Below, piece by piece: positions 1-7,825 of a stretch of 64,000 bases of DNA. Position 1 is the first letter of the stretch. Every line of letters starts with the position of its first letter. The translations under genes were made by a program, and so were the position numbers. Origin of the DNA: JANNOG01 sp050329415 (lineage in GTDB: Bacteria > Actinomycetota > Actinomycetes > Actinomycetales > JBBAYJ01); assembly GCA_050329415.1 (NCBI GenBank), contig JBHJOS010000046.1:10335-74334 (forward strand). Reading direction: 5' to 3'. The notes beneath the pieces are model-generated. The model worked only from the letters and a program-made list of their open reading frames with translations. It was not told where the DNA came from and made no database searches.

Positions 1-25
1 TCCGAGCGGGCGGTCCCCGCCTGCG

Positions 26-1027
26 TCACAGCTCGGGGACGCACGGCCCCGAGCCCAGGAGCGCCAGGCCCGCCAGGTCGCCGGCCTGGAACGTCCGCAC
101 CTGCCCGGTCGCGCGGGGGTACATGAGCTGGGTGGCGTCGTCGACGTGGCCGAGGCCCACGAGGTGGCCCAGCTCGTGCTCCAGGGTCGAGCGGACCAGG
201 TCCCGCCCGCCCGGGCGCGCGTACAGCTCGGCGAGCTGGGGGCCGTCGAGGTACACGGTCCCCGACACGTAGACCGCCGGCAGGTCGCCGGCCCGCGCGG
301 ACACGCTGCCCGCGAGGCCGAGCACGTCCCCGGCGACCTCCGGCACCTCCTCGGGCGTCACCCAAGCCACCAGGATCGGGGCCCAGGCCTGGCCGTACCG
401 GTCCGGCTGGTACGGCCGCCGCTCGAGTGCCGGGGCCTCGTCCGTGGCGCCGACGAGCGTGGGCCGAAGGCCCGTCGCCCGCTCCACCGCGGTGAAGGCG
501 TCCTGCAGCAGGGCGTCGGCCTCGGGCGGGGCGTGGTCGGGGCGGACGACGTAGCGCAGCTGACGACACGGGTCGTAGGCGATGGGCGTGGCGCGATCGT
601 CCTGGGTGGCGGTGAAGACGTAGGACTCGCTGCCGCCGGGCGGTGGGCTCGGGCTGCCCAGGGGGGAGGTCGCCGCGCCCCTGCCCGGCGGCGGGAAGTC
701 GGGGTTCGTCCACTCGGACGAAGCCGACGAGGCCGATGGGGCCGTGAGCAGGGAGGGGGCGGGCAGCGGCGCCGCGCCGGCCGCCGGTGCCGACGGCAGC
801 GGCGTCGTGACGACCACCTGCGGGGGCGGCGTACCGCGGACGCCGACCGCGTCCGGCTGCGGCCCGCCGCCCGTGGCGTCCGGGTCGCGACCGAGGTCGG
901 CGAGGAACGGCAGCACGGCGACGAAGCCCACGGCCACGGCCAGGGCCACGATCCGGCGGCCACCGGAGCGGCTGCGGCGGTGGCGGGGAGCTGCGACCGC
1001 CGCCGGCCCGTCTGGCTGCCCCGGCAC
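26..1027 (-). CDS. Membrane-anchored matrixin-like zinc metallopeptidase
   Basis: A 333-residue protein with a positively charged N-terminus, one hydrophobic segment at about residues 25-45 (signal anchor) and a long Pro/Ser/Ala-rich linker to about residue 130. The C-terminal third carries HELGHLVGLGH (residues 284-294), the HExxHxxGxxH zinc motif of metzincin peptidases, followed by LMYP, which fits the Met-turn. The GTG start has GGAGG six bases upstream. The catalytic domain should lie outside the membrane. The substrate is unknown. It is transcribed away from the GTPase gene to its right. Metzincin assignment is secure from the motif. The exact family (M10-like or other) is inferred. Confidence 0.85.
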   Translation of the reverse strand: MPGQPDGPAAVAAPRHRRSRSGGRRIVALAVAVGFVAVLPFLADLGRDPDATGGGPQPDAVGVRGTPPPQVVVTTPLPSAPAAGAAPLPAPSLLTAPSASSASSEWTNPDFPPPGRGAATSPLGSPSPPPGGSESYVFTATQDDRATPIAYDPCRQLRYVVRPDHAPPEADALLQDAFTAVERATGLRPTLVGATDEAPALERRPYQPDRYGQAWAPILVAWVTPEEVPEVAGDVLGLAGSVSARAGDLPAVYVSGTVYLDGPQLAELYARPGGRDLVRSTLEHELGHLVGLGHVDDATQLMYPRATGQVRTFQAGDLAGLALLGSGPCVPEL

Positions 1028-1345
1028 GCCTCACCTCCGACCCGGTCCCGACGCGTACCCAGTATGGGCGGCAGCCCCGCCGTTCACCGGCAGACGGCCA
1101 CCGGACGGCGCGGCGCCACTCGCCCCCGGGAGACGTTGTGGAAGCCTTTGCCAGTGGCCAAATTGGTAACTCAAAGTGATTAAGGACGACTACAGGTCAC
1201 CTGATCACAGCCTTGCTCAACCGTCCGGACGGCAATACCCTGTACCCCAACTGGGGTTGTCAGGTCACCGACAGCGCCCTTCGGGGGTACATTCCTCTGC
1301 GGCGCTGGAAGTCCTGCACGGTGGAGAGGATTCGGTGGCCGGACT
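1028..1345. other. Divergent intergenic region
   Basis: Spacer of 318 bases between the metallopeptidase (leftward) and the GTPase gene (rightward). It holds a good rightward promoter at 1213-1241 (separate entry) and an A/T-richer stretch near 1160-1185 containing AACTCAAAGTGAT. A very similar AACTGAAAGTGAC occurs at 4231-4243, upstream of the OmpA-like gene. No small gene is evident. Confidence 0.5.
1213..1241 (+). promoter_or_regulatory. Promoter with palindromic operator in its spacer
   Basis: TTGCTC (1213-1218) and TACCCT (1236-1241) are separated by exactly 17 bases. The spacer contains the perfect 12-bp palindrome CCGTCCGGACGG (1221-1232), a plausible repressor site. It reads toward the GTPase/roadblock pair and would give a 5' leader of about 100 bases. 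Confidence 0.5.
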
Positions 1346-2038
1346 GTGACATGGAATGACGTCGATGATGTCGCTCTGACCCGGGCGCCCCTCACGGACC
1401 TCGCCGGCCACCCACTCGGTCGGTCATCCCGCCGCCACGTCGTCCGGCCACCCTCGCGGACCTCCATGAAGATCGTCGTTGCCGGGCCATTCGCCGCGGG
1501 CAAGACCACGTTCATCCGGACCGTGGCCGACCGCGACGTCATCTCGACCGAGACCGTCACCAGCGAGGACAGCGACCGCAAGCCGGCCACCACCGCAGCC
1601 ATGGACTTCGGCCGGTTCGCGGTCACCGACGGCCCGGACGACGGGGTCGAGCTGCTGCTCTTCGGCATCCCCGGTCAGGCGCGCTTCGAGTTCATGTGGC
1701 GAATCCTCGGGCACGGCGCCCTGGGCTGCGTCCTCCTGGTGGATGCCAGCGACCCGTCGACCTGGCCCGAGGCCGCCGACGTCGACCGGGTGCTGGCGGC
1801 CGGGCGGGGCCTGCCGCGCGTGATCGCCGCCAACCGCAGCTCCCCCGGCCAGGACCTCCCGGCGATCCGCAGCGCGCTCGGGATCGGGGCTGACGTGCCG
1901 ATCATCGCCTGCGACCCGCGGCAGCGCGCCTCGTCCGTCCAGGTCCTCATCATGCTCTTCGTGGAGATCATCAAGCAGCGGCAGGCGACCGGCGACGCCG
2001 GCCGTGCCGCCGTCACGGCGCCGGAGCCCTGGGCGTGA
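1346..2038 (+). CDS. MglA/CvnD-like small GTPase
   Basis: Ras-like GTPase of the bacterial MglA/conservon (CvnD) type. It has a P-loop GPFAAGKT at residues 47-54, a switch-II region GIPGQARFEF where the usual D of DxxG is replaced by I-P, and a weak G4 motif (AANRS in place of NKxD), so nucleotide specificity may be relaxed. In conservons these proteins partner with roadblock proteins. The next gene is a roadblock protein whose GTG start overlaps this stop by four bases. The start is uncertain: the GTG chosen gives a 40-residue N-terminal extension, and ATG 1466 (MKIVVAG) is the alternative. No DUF742 or histidine-kinase partner of a full conservon is present nearby. Confidence 0.85.
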   Translation: MTWNDVDDVALTRAPLTDLAGHPLGRSSRRHVVRPPSRTSMKIVVAGPFAAGKTTFIRTVADRDVISTETVTSEDSDRKPATTAAMDFGRFAVTDGPDDGVELLLFGIPGQARFEFMWRILGHGALGCVLLVDASDPSTWPEAADVDRVLAAGRGLPRVIAANRSSPGQDLPAIRSALGIGADVPIIACDPRQRASSVQVLIMLFVEIIKQRQATGDAGRAAVTAPEPWA

Positions 2039-2463
2039 CGAGGGCCAGCACCAACCCGCCGCCGTCGCACGTGCTCATCGCGGCCGCCCTGGACGACCTG
2101 CGCGACGACGTGCCCGCCGTCCACCGGGTCATGCTCGCCACGAGCGACGGCCTCCCGCTCGTCACCGACCGCCAGGCGGCCCTCAGCGAACCGCACGAGG
2201 CCGCCATGACCGCCGCCGTCCTCGCCCTGGGCAGTCAGGTCGGCGCGACCGTGGGGGGCGGCGACTTCATCGACTGCGTCATCCGGAGTTCGGAGTCGGT
2301 CGTGTGCGTGGTGGCGGTCGGGAACGGGCACGTGCTCGCCGTGTCGGCGCCCGCCCGGGTCAACCTCGGACTACTGCTGCGCCAGTCCCGCATCACGGCC
2401 CGGCGGCTGGTGGGTCAGCTGCCGGGTCCCGGGCGGCGTCAGACCACGGGCCGGATCAGGTAG
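2035..2463 (+). CDS. Roadblock/LC7 domain protein
   Basis: A 142-residue roadblock/LC7 protein. Diagnostic features are the N-terminal helix, VHRVMLATSDGLPLVTD (the strand-turn of the fold) and the glycine-rich VGATVGGGDF region. Roadblock proteins act as GTPase-activating or scaffolding partners of MglA-type GTPases. Coupling to the upstream GTPase by a GTGA overlap supports a direct partnership. The 3' end overlaps the oppositely oriented V4R reading frame by about 25 bases. Confidence 0.88.
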   Translation: MTRASTNPPPSHVLIAAALDDLRDDVPAVHRVMLATSDGLPLVTDRQAALSEPHEAAMTAAVLALGSQVGATVGGGDFIDCVIRSSESVVCVVAVGNGHVLAVSAPARVNLGLLLRQSRITARRLVGQLPGPGRRQTTGRIR

Positions 2464-2893
2464 ACGCACTCCTCGGCACCCATGGCCTCGCACCGGGTCT
2501 CGTGCCCGCGCATCGGGGCGCCCAGGATCGCCTGCAGCGCGCCCATGAAGACGCCGAGGGTGTAGGCGCACACCGGCTCGTCCGACCGGCGGCCCATGGT
2601 GCATGCCCCCTCGAAGATCCGGACCTCGAAGGTCCCCTTGTCGACCTGTGCGACGGAGCGCACCATGCACAACCGGGTGCCGCCGAGACCCAGCACGCCA
2701 TCGAGCACCTCGGTGAGCTTCGCCCCGTCGGCGGGGACGCCCGCAGGCCCTTCTCGACGATGACGTCGTACCCGCGGCGGCGACCCGCGGCCACGACCGA
2801 CACCCGGCCCACGACCTCCTCGGCATGGAAGCGGAGGTACTGGAAGCAGACCGCGTCGACCATCGGGCCGAGCGTGGGGCGGGTGGGGGACAT
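2439..2893 (-). pseudogene. V4R (4-vinyl-reductase) domain protein, frameshifted
   Basis: Two frames together encode one V4R-domain protein. The first starts at ATG 2893 behind GAGGAG and reads MSPTRPTLGPMVDAVCFQY to about VIVEKGLR. The second resumes with VPADGAKLTEVLDG and ends at 2439. It contains the cysteine pattern typical of V4R C-termini (EGACTMG, PVCAYTLG, TRCEAMGAEECVYLI). The join lies near 2740-2745 in a G/C run (CGGGCGTCCCC). One missing G would restore a GLRGVPADG reading. V4R domains bind small ligands or metals and often sit with roadblock/GTPase sensory genes, as here. It may be a true pseudogene or a one-base sequencing error; I cannot tell which. Confidence 0.75.
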
Positions 2894-2982
2894 CGGGGGC
2901 TCCTCGCAACGGGTCCGCCGGTGCGACCGCGTGAGCTCGGACGATATCGGCAATCAGGGACTTTCGTCCCGGTGATCCGGGT

Positions 2983-3573
2983 TCAGCTCACCCCGGCCTG
3001 GCGAGCCCGTGCCAGGGAGGCCAGGGCTTCCTGGGTGCGCAGCCGGGTGAGCAGCGCCTCGGGCATGCCCGCGACCGAGTAGAGCGCGTCGGTGACCGCG
3101 CGGTCGTATCCGAACGCGATGATGACCGCGATCGTCGAGAACAGCCGACCGAACGCCGCTGCCAGCTCGTCGGCCTCCTCCGGGTGCAACCCCGCCTCCT
3201 GCGTGCGGTCGACGACGAAGTCCACGACGTGGTCCTTCATCGCCAGCATCATGGGGTTGCTCACCCCCCGGACCACATGGACCAGCCCGACCATCGCCAT
3301 CCACGCGAAGTACCGCTCGTCGTGCGGCCCGGTCACCGTCCGGCGCCACCAGTGGGCGAGCTGGTCCTCGCGGGTCGGTCGCTCGCCCTCGGTGAAGACG
3401 GCCGCGGTGGGCGGGTGGGCGAACAGGGTGTCGTAGAAGCTCGCCACGAGGTCCTGCTCGAGGCCCAGCAGCAGGTCCCGCTGGCCCGTGATGACGTCGC
3501 TGTCCGACTGCCGGAAGCGCCGCCCCGGGGGGACCTGCTCGACGGCCGCCCGTGCGATGTCAGTGAGGTCCAT
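2983..3573 (-). CDS. Protoglobin-domain heme protein
   Basis: A 196-residue protein that resembles the protoglobin/globin-coupled-sensor sensor domain along its whole length. VGLVHVVRGVSNP at residues 95-107 fits the proximal-histidine region (H99 the likely heme ligand). There is no attached signalling domain, so it is a stand-alone globin. It sits 26 bases after a roadblock gene and 90 bases before the V4R gene on the same strand, suggesting an oxygen or NO sensing module that feeds the GTPase/roadblock switch. ATG 3573 was chosen; GTG 3585, with GAGGAG ten bases upstream, is a reasonable alternative. Confidence 0.82.
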   Translation of the reverse strand: MDLTDIARAAVEQVPPGRRFRQSDSDVITGQRDLLLGLEQDLVASFYDTLFAHPPTAAVFTEGERPTREDQLAHWWRRTVTGPHDERYFAWMAMVGLVHVVRGVSNPMMLAMKDHVVDFVVDRTQEAGLHPEEADELAAAFGRLFSTIAVIIAFGYDRAVTDALYSVAGMPEALLTRLRTQEALASLARARQAGVS

Positions 3574-3599
3574 GAGTGTCGTCACCGCCTCGCGACTCC

Positions 3600-3965
3600 T
3601 CAGTTGAGCACTTGGGTGATCTGCGCCGCGGCGGTCCGGGCCTCGATCCGCATGAGACCGAGGTTGGCGTTGGTCGGCCCCGACATGACGAGGACCGCCG
3701 ACTCCCCCGCCCCGTACACCACGAAGTAGCCGTACTGGCCGCGCACGACGGCTTCCAGCAACCCGCCGACCTTGGCGCGCTCCGAGATCCGCTGCCCCAG
3801 CCCGAGCGCGGTCGCCGCCATCGCGGCCACCGCCTCGGCCTCGGACTCGGGGAAGTCGTGGGCGAGCGCCAGGCCGTCGATCGAGGCGATCATGACGCCG
3901 TGCAGTTCCGGGATGGACCGCCGGATGCCGCCGGTGATCCTCAGCAGGTCCTCCTGCTTGCTCAT
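3600..3965 (-). CDS. Roadblock/LC7 domain protein
   Basis: A 121-residue roadblock/LC7 protein (ELHGVMIASIDGLALAHDF at the fold's signature strand). ATG 3965 has GGGAG eight bases upstream. It is first in an operon with the protoglobin and V4R genes, and is distinct in sequence from the roadblock protein at 2035. The window therefore has two roadblock proteins for one recognisable GTPase, as in Cvn-type loci where the roadblock protein links sensor and GTPase. Confidence 0.85.
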   Translation of the reverse strand: MSKQEDLLRITGGIRRSIPELHGVMIASIDGLALAHDFPESEAEAVAAMAATALGLGQRISERAKVGGLLEAVVRGQYGYFVVYGAGESAVLVMSGPTNANLGLMRIEARTAAAQITQVLN

Positions 3966-4279
3966 CGCCGATGCTCCCTCTGTCCGGAGGCCGTCGGTGG
4001 CCGACGGCCGGGTGGGTGGGTGTCGGGTCCCCGGACCGGCGCGCCGGTCGCCCGGTCTTCCGTGCCAGGGGGTACATGCGCCAGCCTCATCGCATGTCCT
4101 GACGGCCGGATCCGTGCCCGGCCGCGTGGACCCTTGCAGTGCCCCGGAAGAACGCGCAAGGGTCGGATGCGCATGAAAGGGCATCGTTCCCGCTATCCAA
4201 GACAGGCGTCCCCGAGCGCCACACCTCGCGAACTGAAAGTGACTCTTTTGTCACTGAGAGAAATGAGCGCTGACACCCG
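3966..4279. other. Divergent intergenic region with several inverted repeats
   Basis: Spacer of 314 bases between the roadblock operon (leftward) and the OmpA-like gene (rightward). It contains a 9-bp-stem hairpin (3989-4009), a perfect 16-bp palindrome GACCGGCGCGCCGGTC (4034-4049), an inverted pair ACCCTTGC/GCAAGGGT (4130-4137 and 4156-4163) and an A/T-rich inverted repeat at 4238-4255. No gene is evident. Confidence 0.5.
4238..4255. promoter_or_regulatory. Inverted repeat upstream of OmpA-like gene
   Basis: AGTGAC and GTCACT separated by TCTTTT, 25 bases before the start codon. It is either an operator or the end of an upstream transcript. The preceding AACTGAAAGTGAC nearly repeats the element at 1167-1179. 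Confidence 0.4.
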
Positions 4280-5026
4280 ATGACCATGGCAGAACCGGGG
4301 CCGAGCCCCCGACCACGCCGACGCGCACCGGTCGTCGTGATCGCCGGCGCCCTGGCTGCCGTGCTCGGGACGGCAGCCCTGGCGGCGGCAGCCCTGGGGA
4401 TCGCGCGCGGTGTCGAGACCAGGCTGACGAGCGAGGCGCAGGCGGCCCTCGCCGCCACCGGCATCCCGGTGACGGTCGACTACGACGGCCGGGACGCCCG
4501 GGTCAGCGGGACCGCGGTGGACCTCGAGGCGGCCGCCCGGGCGGCCGACGTCGTCCGGGGGATCCGGGGGACCCGATCGGTGGTCACCGACGTCCGGGTG
4601 GACATGCCCGCCCCGTCCGACGCCGCCGCCGTCCCGACCCCTGCGCCACCGGACGCCGGCCCGGTCCCGGCGCCGGACGTCCCGGCGCTGCCGCCGACGA
4701 CGGTGCGGTTCGACGACGCCGTCGCGGAGCTGTCGCCCGTGGCGCAGGCTGAACTCACGGCCGTCGTCGACCACCTGCTCGCGTACCCGGAGGTCCGGGT
4801 CGTCATCGAGGGCCACACCGACGGCACGGGGTCACCGGAGTCCAACTGGCGGCTGTCCCGGCAGCGGGCGGACGCGGTGCGCGCCCACCTGATGTCCCGG
4901 GGCGTGCCCGGGGACCGGATGGAGATCGCCCTGTACGCCGACACCCGACCGGTGGCCCCCGAGGACACCGCAGACGGCCGGGCGGCCAACCGCAGGGTCG
5001 AGGTCGTGCCGGAGGCGACCCCGTGA
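4280..5026 (+). CDS. OmpA-family peptidoglycan-associated protein (ArfA-like)
   Basis: A 248-residue protein with an N-terminal transmembrane anchor (about residues 17-40), a BON-like middle part (VTVDYDGRDARVSG...) and a C-terminal OmpA-like domain (about 135-245) with GHTDGTG, the RADAVRAHL helix and GRAANRRVEV, which bind the peptidoglycan stem peptide. The layout matches actinobacterial ArfA/OmpATb-like proteins. The next gene overlaps by four bases, so the two are probably translated together. A cell-wall tethering role is inferred. Confidence 0.85.
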   Translation: MTMAEPGPSPRPRRRAPVVVIAGALAAVLGTAALAAAALGIARGVETRLTSEAQAALAATGIPVTVDYDGRDARVSGTAVDLEAAARAADVVRGIRGTRSVVTDVRVDMPAPSDAAAVPTPAPPDAGPVPAPDVPALPPTTVRFDDAVAELSPVAQAELTAVVDHLLAYPEVRVVIEGHTDGTGSPESNWRLSRQRADAVRAHLMSRGVPGDRMEIALYADTRPVAPEDTADGRAANRRVEVVPEATP

Positions 5027-5559
5027 CCGCGGGCCTGCTCTACGTCGCCGGCGAGGCGGCCCTGCTCCTCGTCGTCGCCCTCGTGGTGGGCGTGCTGCTC
5101 GGACGCTTCGCCTGGCCGCGCCGTCGCCCCGCCCCGACGTCCGCCGGGCTGACCCCCACGCCGGCCCCCACGCCGACCACAGGTCCACCCGGCACCGGGG
5201 AGGGCGGCGCCTCGCCGGAGAGCGCGGTCGGGGACCGCCGGACGCTGGACGCGGCGGAGCGACGACTGTGGGCGTGCCGCACGGAGGTGACGGAGCTGCG
5301 GGCCACGCTGGCGGAACTGTCCGACAAGAAGGACCTCGAGATGGCCCGGCTGGAGACGGCGGCCATCGAGGCGCTGGAGACCACCATCACCGCCCACCGC
5401 GACCGGATCACGGCCCTGGAGAGGGAGGTCGCCGCGGGTCAGCGCCAGCTCGACGAGGCCCGGGCCCTCGCCGAGGCCCAGCGCCGGCGAGCCGACCTCC
5501 TCACCGAGGCCCTGGCCGAGCGCGACAGCCGCATCGCGGATCTCCTCATGACCGACTGA
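5023..5559 (+). CDS. Membrane-anchored coiled-coil protein
   Basis: A 178-residue protein with one N-terminal transmembrane helix (about residues 6-28), a Pro/Thr-rich linker, then about 110 residues of predicted coiled coil (heptad-like runs rich in Leu, Glu, Arg and Ala). No enzymatic motif is visible. Its start overlaps the OmpA-like gene (GTGA), so the pair may form an envelope complex. Function unknown. Confidence 0.75.
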   Translation: MTAGLLYVAGEAALLLVVALVVGVLLGRFAWPRRRPAPTSAGLTPTPAPTPTTGPPGTGEGGASPESAVGDRRTLDAAERRLWACRTEVTELRATLAELSDKKDLEMARLETAAIEALETTITAHRDRITALEREVAAGQRQLDEARALAEAQRRRADLLTEALAERDSRIADLLMTD

Positions 5560-5592
5560 GCCGAGCAGGGGTTCGACTCCAGGTAGCCGGTT

Positions 5593-5614
5593 GTTCACCG
5601 AGTGTTCACCGCTG
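5593..5614 (+). promoter_or_regulatory. PHO box (PhoP-type direct repeat)
   Basis: GTTCACCGAGT is followed immediately by GTTCACCGCTG: two 11-base direct repeats with the GTTCACC core of actinobacterial PhoP sites. It lies about 75 bases upstream of the phoX start and predicts induction under phosphate limitation. Confidence 0.75.
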
Positions 5615-5688
5615 GACCCCTGGTCGGTCTCCCTGCCTGCGGGTCCACTCGACAGGTCCACTCTCTCTGGATCAGCCGTGGAGGATCT

Positions 5689-7755
5689 GTGACCCTCGCC
5701 CCCGGAACCCGCCGGCTCCTGCCCATGTCCGGGCACACCAAGGGCAGCCGCAGCGCCACCGTCTGCCACTACAAGTGCGCTGACGCCTGCGCCCACCCGG
5801 CGCCCAACACGACCGAGACCTCGTACTTCCCGGACGTCGTCGCCCACGTGCTCAAGCGGCGCACGGTGATGGCCGGCGGCCTGGCCGCCGTGGCCGGGGC
5901 GGCCGCGCTCTCCACCGCCGCGCCGGCCGCGGCGCACGGTGGGGGCCACGACGGCGAGCCCGTGCCCGGCTACGAGTTCGACCGGGAGCGGACGGTCCGC
6001 TTCGACCCCATCGAGCCCGTCCCCAACACGGTCGACGACGTCGTCGTGCCCGACGGCTGGGCGTGGGCCCCGATCATCGCCTGGGGTGACCCGGTCCTGC
6101 ACGGCGCCCCCGCCTTCGACGCGGCGAACCAGTCGCCGGAGGCCCAGGCCGCGCAGTTCGGGTACAACAACGACTACCTCACGATCATCCCCACCCGCGA
6201 GCGCTGGAAAGGCTGGGAGTACGCCCTGCTCGTGGCGAACCACGAGTACGTCAACCCCGAGCTCATGCTCCCGGACTGGGACCCGGCGGTCGTCGACGAG
6301 ACGCTGCGCCGCAACGTCGAGATCCTCATGTACGCGCACGGCCTGTCCGTCGTGACCGTCCGCCGGCGCCGGCGCGGCCGGCCCTGGCAGGTGGACCCGA
6401 ACCTGGACGACCCCCGCAACCGCCGGATCCACTTCCGGACCGCGTTCGCCGTGGACGGCCCGGCGGCCGGGGCGGCGTCCCTTCGCACCGGCGCCGACCC
6501 CGAGGGACGCACGGTCTTCGGGACGCTCAACAACTGCGCCGGCGGCACCACGCCGTGGGGCACGGTGCTGTCGGGCGAGGAGAACTGGAACCAGTACTTC
6601 AAGGCCACACCCGAGCAGGCGGCGACGCCGGAGTTCGCCCGCTACGGCATCGGCACCACCGGTTCGCTGTTCGAGCTGGTCGAGCCGCGGTTCGACGGCT
6701 CGGTGGAGCCGAACGAGGTCAACCGGTTCGGCTACATCGTCGAGGTCGACCCCTTCGCTCCCGACGAGGCGCCCGTCAAGCACACCGCCCTGGGACGGTT
6801 CAAGCACGAGGGCGCCACCATCCGGGTCGGGCGCACCGGCCACGTCGCGGCGTACCTGGGCGACGACGAGCGGTTCGACTACGTGTACAAATTCGTCTCG
6901 GCCCGGAAGTTCGACCCGCGGGAGGGTGAGCGGGCGCGCCGTCGCAACAAGCGGCTGCTGTCGGAGGGGAACCTGTACGTCGCCCGGTTCACCGGCGACG
7001 GCACCGAGGACGGCGTCTTCGACGGCACCGGCGAGTGGATCCCGCTGGTCGAGGACGGGCAGTCCAAGGTCCCCGGCTTCACCGTCGAGCAGGTCCTGGT
7101 CTTCACGCGGCTGGCCGCCGACGCGGTGCAGCCGACGAAGATGGACCGGCCCGAGGACGTCCAGCCCAGTCCCGCGACCGGCAAGGTCTACATCGCCTGC
7201 ACGAACAACACCCGGCGCACCGCCGACCAGGTCGACGAGGCCAACCCGCGGCCGGCCAACAAGGACGGCCACGTGGTCGAGCTGATCGAGGACGGCGACG
7301 ACGTCCGGTCGACCACGTTCACGTGGAACCTCATCCTCGTGTGCGGCGACCCGGACGACCCGACCATCCCGGTCTACTTCGGCGGCTACACCGGACCCGT
7401 CTCGCCGATCTCCTGCCCCGACAACGTCGCCTTCGACGGCGCCGGGAACCTGTGGATCTCGACCGACGGCCAGCCCGGCACCATCGGCCTCAACGACGCC
7501 CTGCACCGGGTCGCGGCCGAGGGCCCGGAACGGGGCAAGGTCGAGCAGTTCCTCGCCGTCCCGACCGGGGCGGAGACCTGCGGGCCGATCATCGACAGCG
7601 ACGACGGCTCGGTGTTCGTCGCGGTGCAGCACCCCGGCGACGTCGAGGGCGCGTCGTACACCGCTCCCGGCTCCGGCTTCCCCTATCTGGACGACGGCTT
7701 CGACGGGCCGCGCCCGGCGGTCATCCAGGTGTACCGGGACCGCCGCGGGCACTGA
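5689..7755 (+). CDS. phoX: PhoX-family alkaline phosphatase
   Basis: A 688-residue PhoX (DUF839) phosphatase, a Ca/Fe-dependent secreted enzyme that releases phosphate from phosphoesters. The N-terminus has the conserved actinobacterial PhoX block TVCHYKCADACAHP, then KRRTVMAGGLAAVAGAAAL at about residue 57, a twin-arginine-like export signal. The body includes NNCAGGTTPWGTVLSGEENW and the C-terminal beta-propeller motifs CPDNVAFDGAGNLWISTDG. GTG 5689 has GGAGG four bases upstream. A PHO box precedes it. The neighbouring secreted nuclease has one too, so both probably belong to the PhoP regulon. Confidence 0.93.
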   Translation: MTLAPGTRRLLPMSGHTKGSRSATVCHYKCADACAHPAPNTTETSYFPDVVAHVLKRRTVMAGGLAAVAGAAALSTAAPAAAHGGGHDGEPVPGYEFDRERTVRFDPIEPVPNTVDDVVVPDGWAWAPIIAWGDPVLHGAPAFDAANQSPEAQAAQFGYNNDYLTIIPTRERWKGWEYALLVANHEYVNPELMLPDWDPAVVDETLRRNVEILMYAHGLSVVTVRRRRRGRPWQVDPNLDDPRNRRIHFRTAFAVDGPAAGAASLRTGADPEGRTVFGTLNNCAGGTTPWGTVLSGEENWNQYFKATPEQAATPEFARYGIGTTGSLFELVEPRFDGSVEPNEVNRFGYIVEVDPFAPDEAPVKHTALGRFKHEGATIRVGRTGHVAAYLGDDERFDYVYKFVSARKFDPREGERARRRNKRLLSEGNLYVARFTGDGTEDGVFDGTGEWIPLVEDGQSKVPGFTVEQVLVFTRLAADAVQPTKMDRPEDVQPSPATGKVYIACTNNTRRTADQVDEANPRPANKDGHVVELIEDGDDVRSTTFTWNLILVCGDPDDPTIPVYFGGYTGPVSPISCPDNVAFDGAGNLWISTDGQPGTIGLNDALHRVAAEGPERGKVEQFLAVPTGAETCGPIIDSDDGSVFVAVQHPGDVEGASYTAPGSGFPYLDDGFDGPRPAVIQVYRDRRGH

Positions 7756-7766
7756 GGCCCGCCCCG

Positions 7767-7813
7767 ACGCCCGCGGCCCCGGCCCCCGCACGGGGGGCCG
7801 GGGCCGCGGGCGT
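7767..7813. terminator. Bidirectional terminator hairpin
   Basis: A perfect 21-bp inverted repeat (starting ACGCCCGCGG and ending CCGCGGGCGT) with a 5-base loop, placed exactly between the convergent phoX and nuclease genes. There is no U-tract, as is common for actinobacterial terminators. Confidence 0.85.
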
Positions 7814-7825
7814 ACGCGGCACCGG

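Noticed and set aside
4480..7791. Very long open frame of 1,103 codons on the minus strand opposite the OmpA-like and phoX genes
   Set aside because: Its Arg/Val/Gly-rich translation has no domain and mirrors the codon positions of phoX; a GC-bias shadow.
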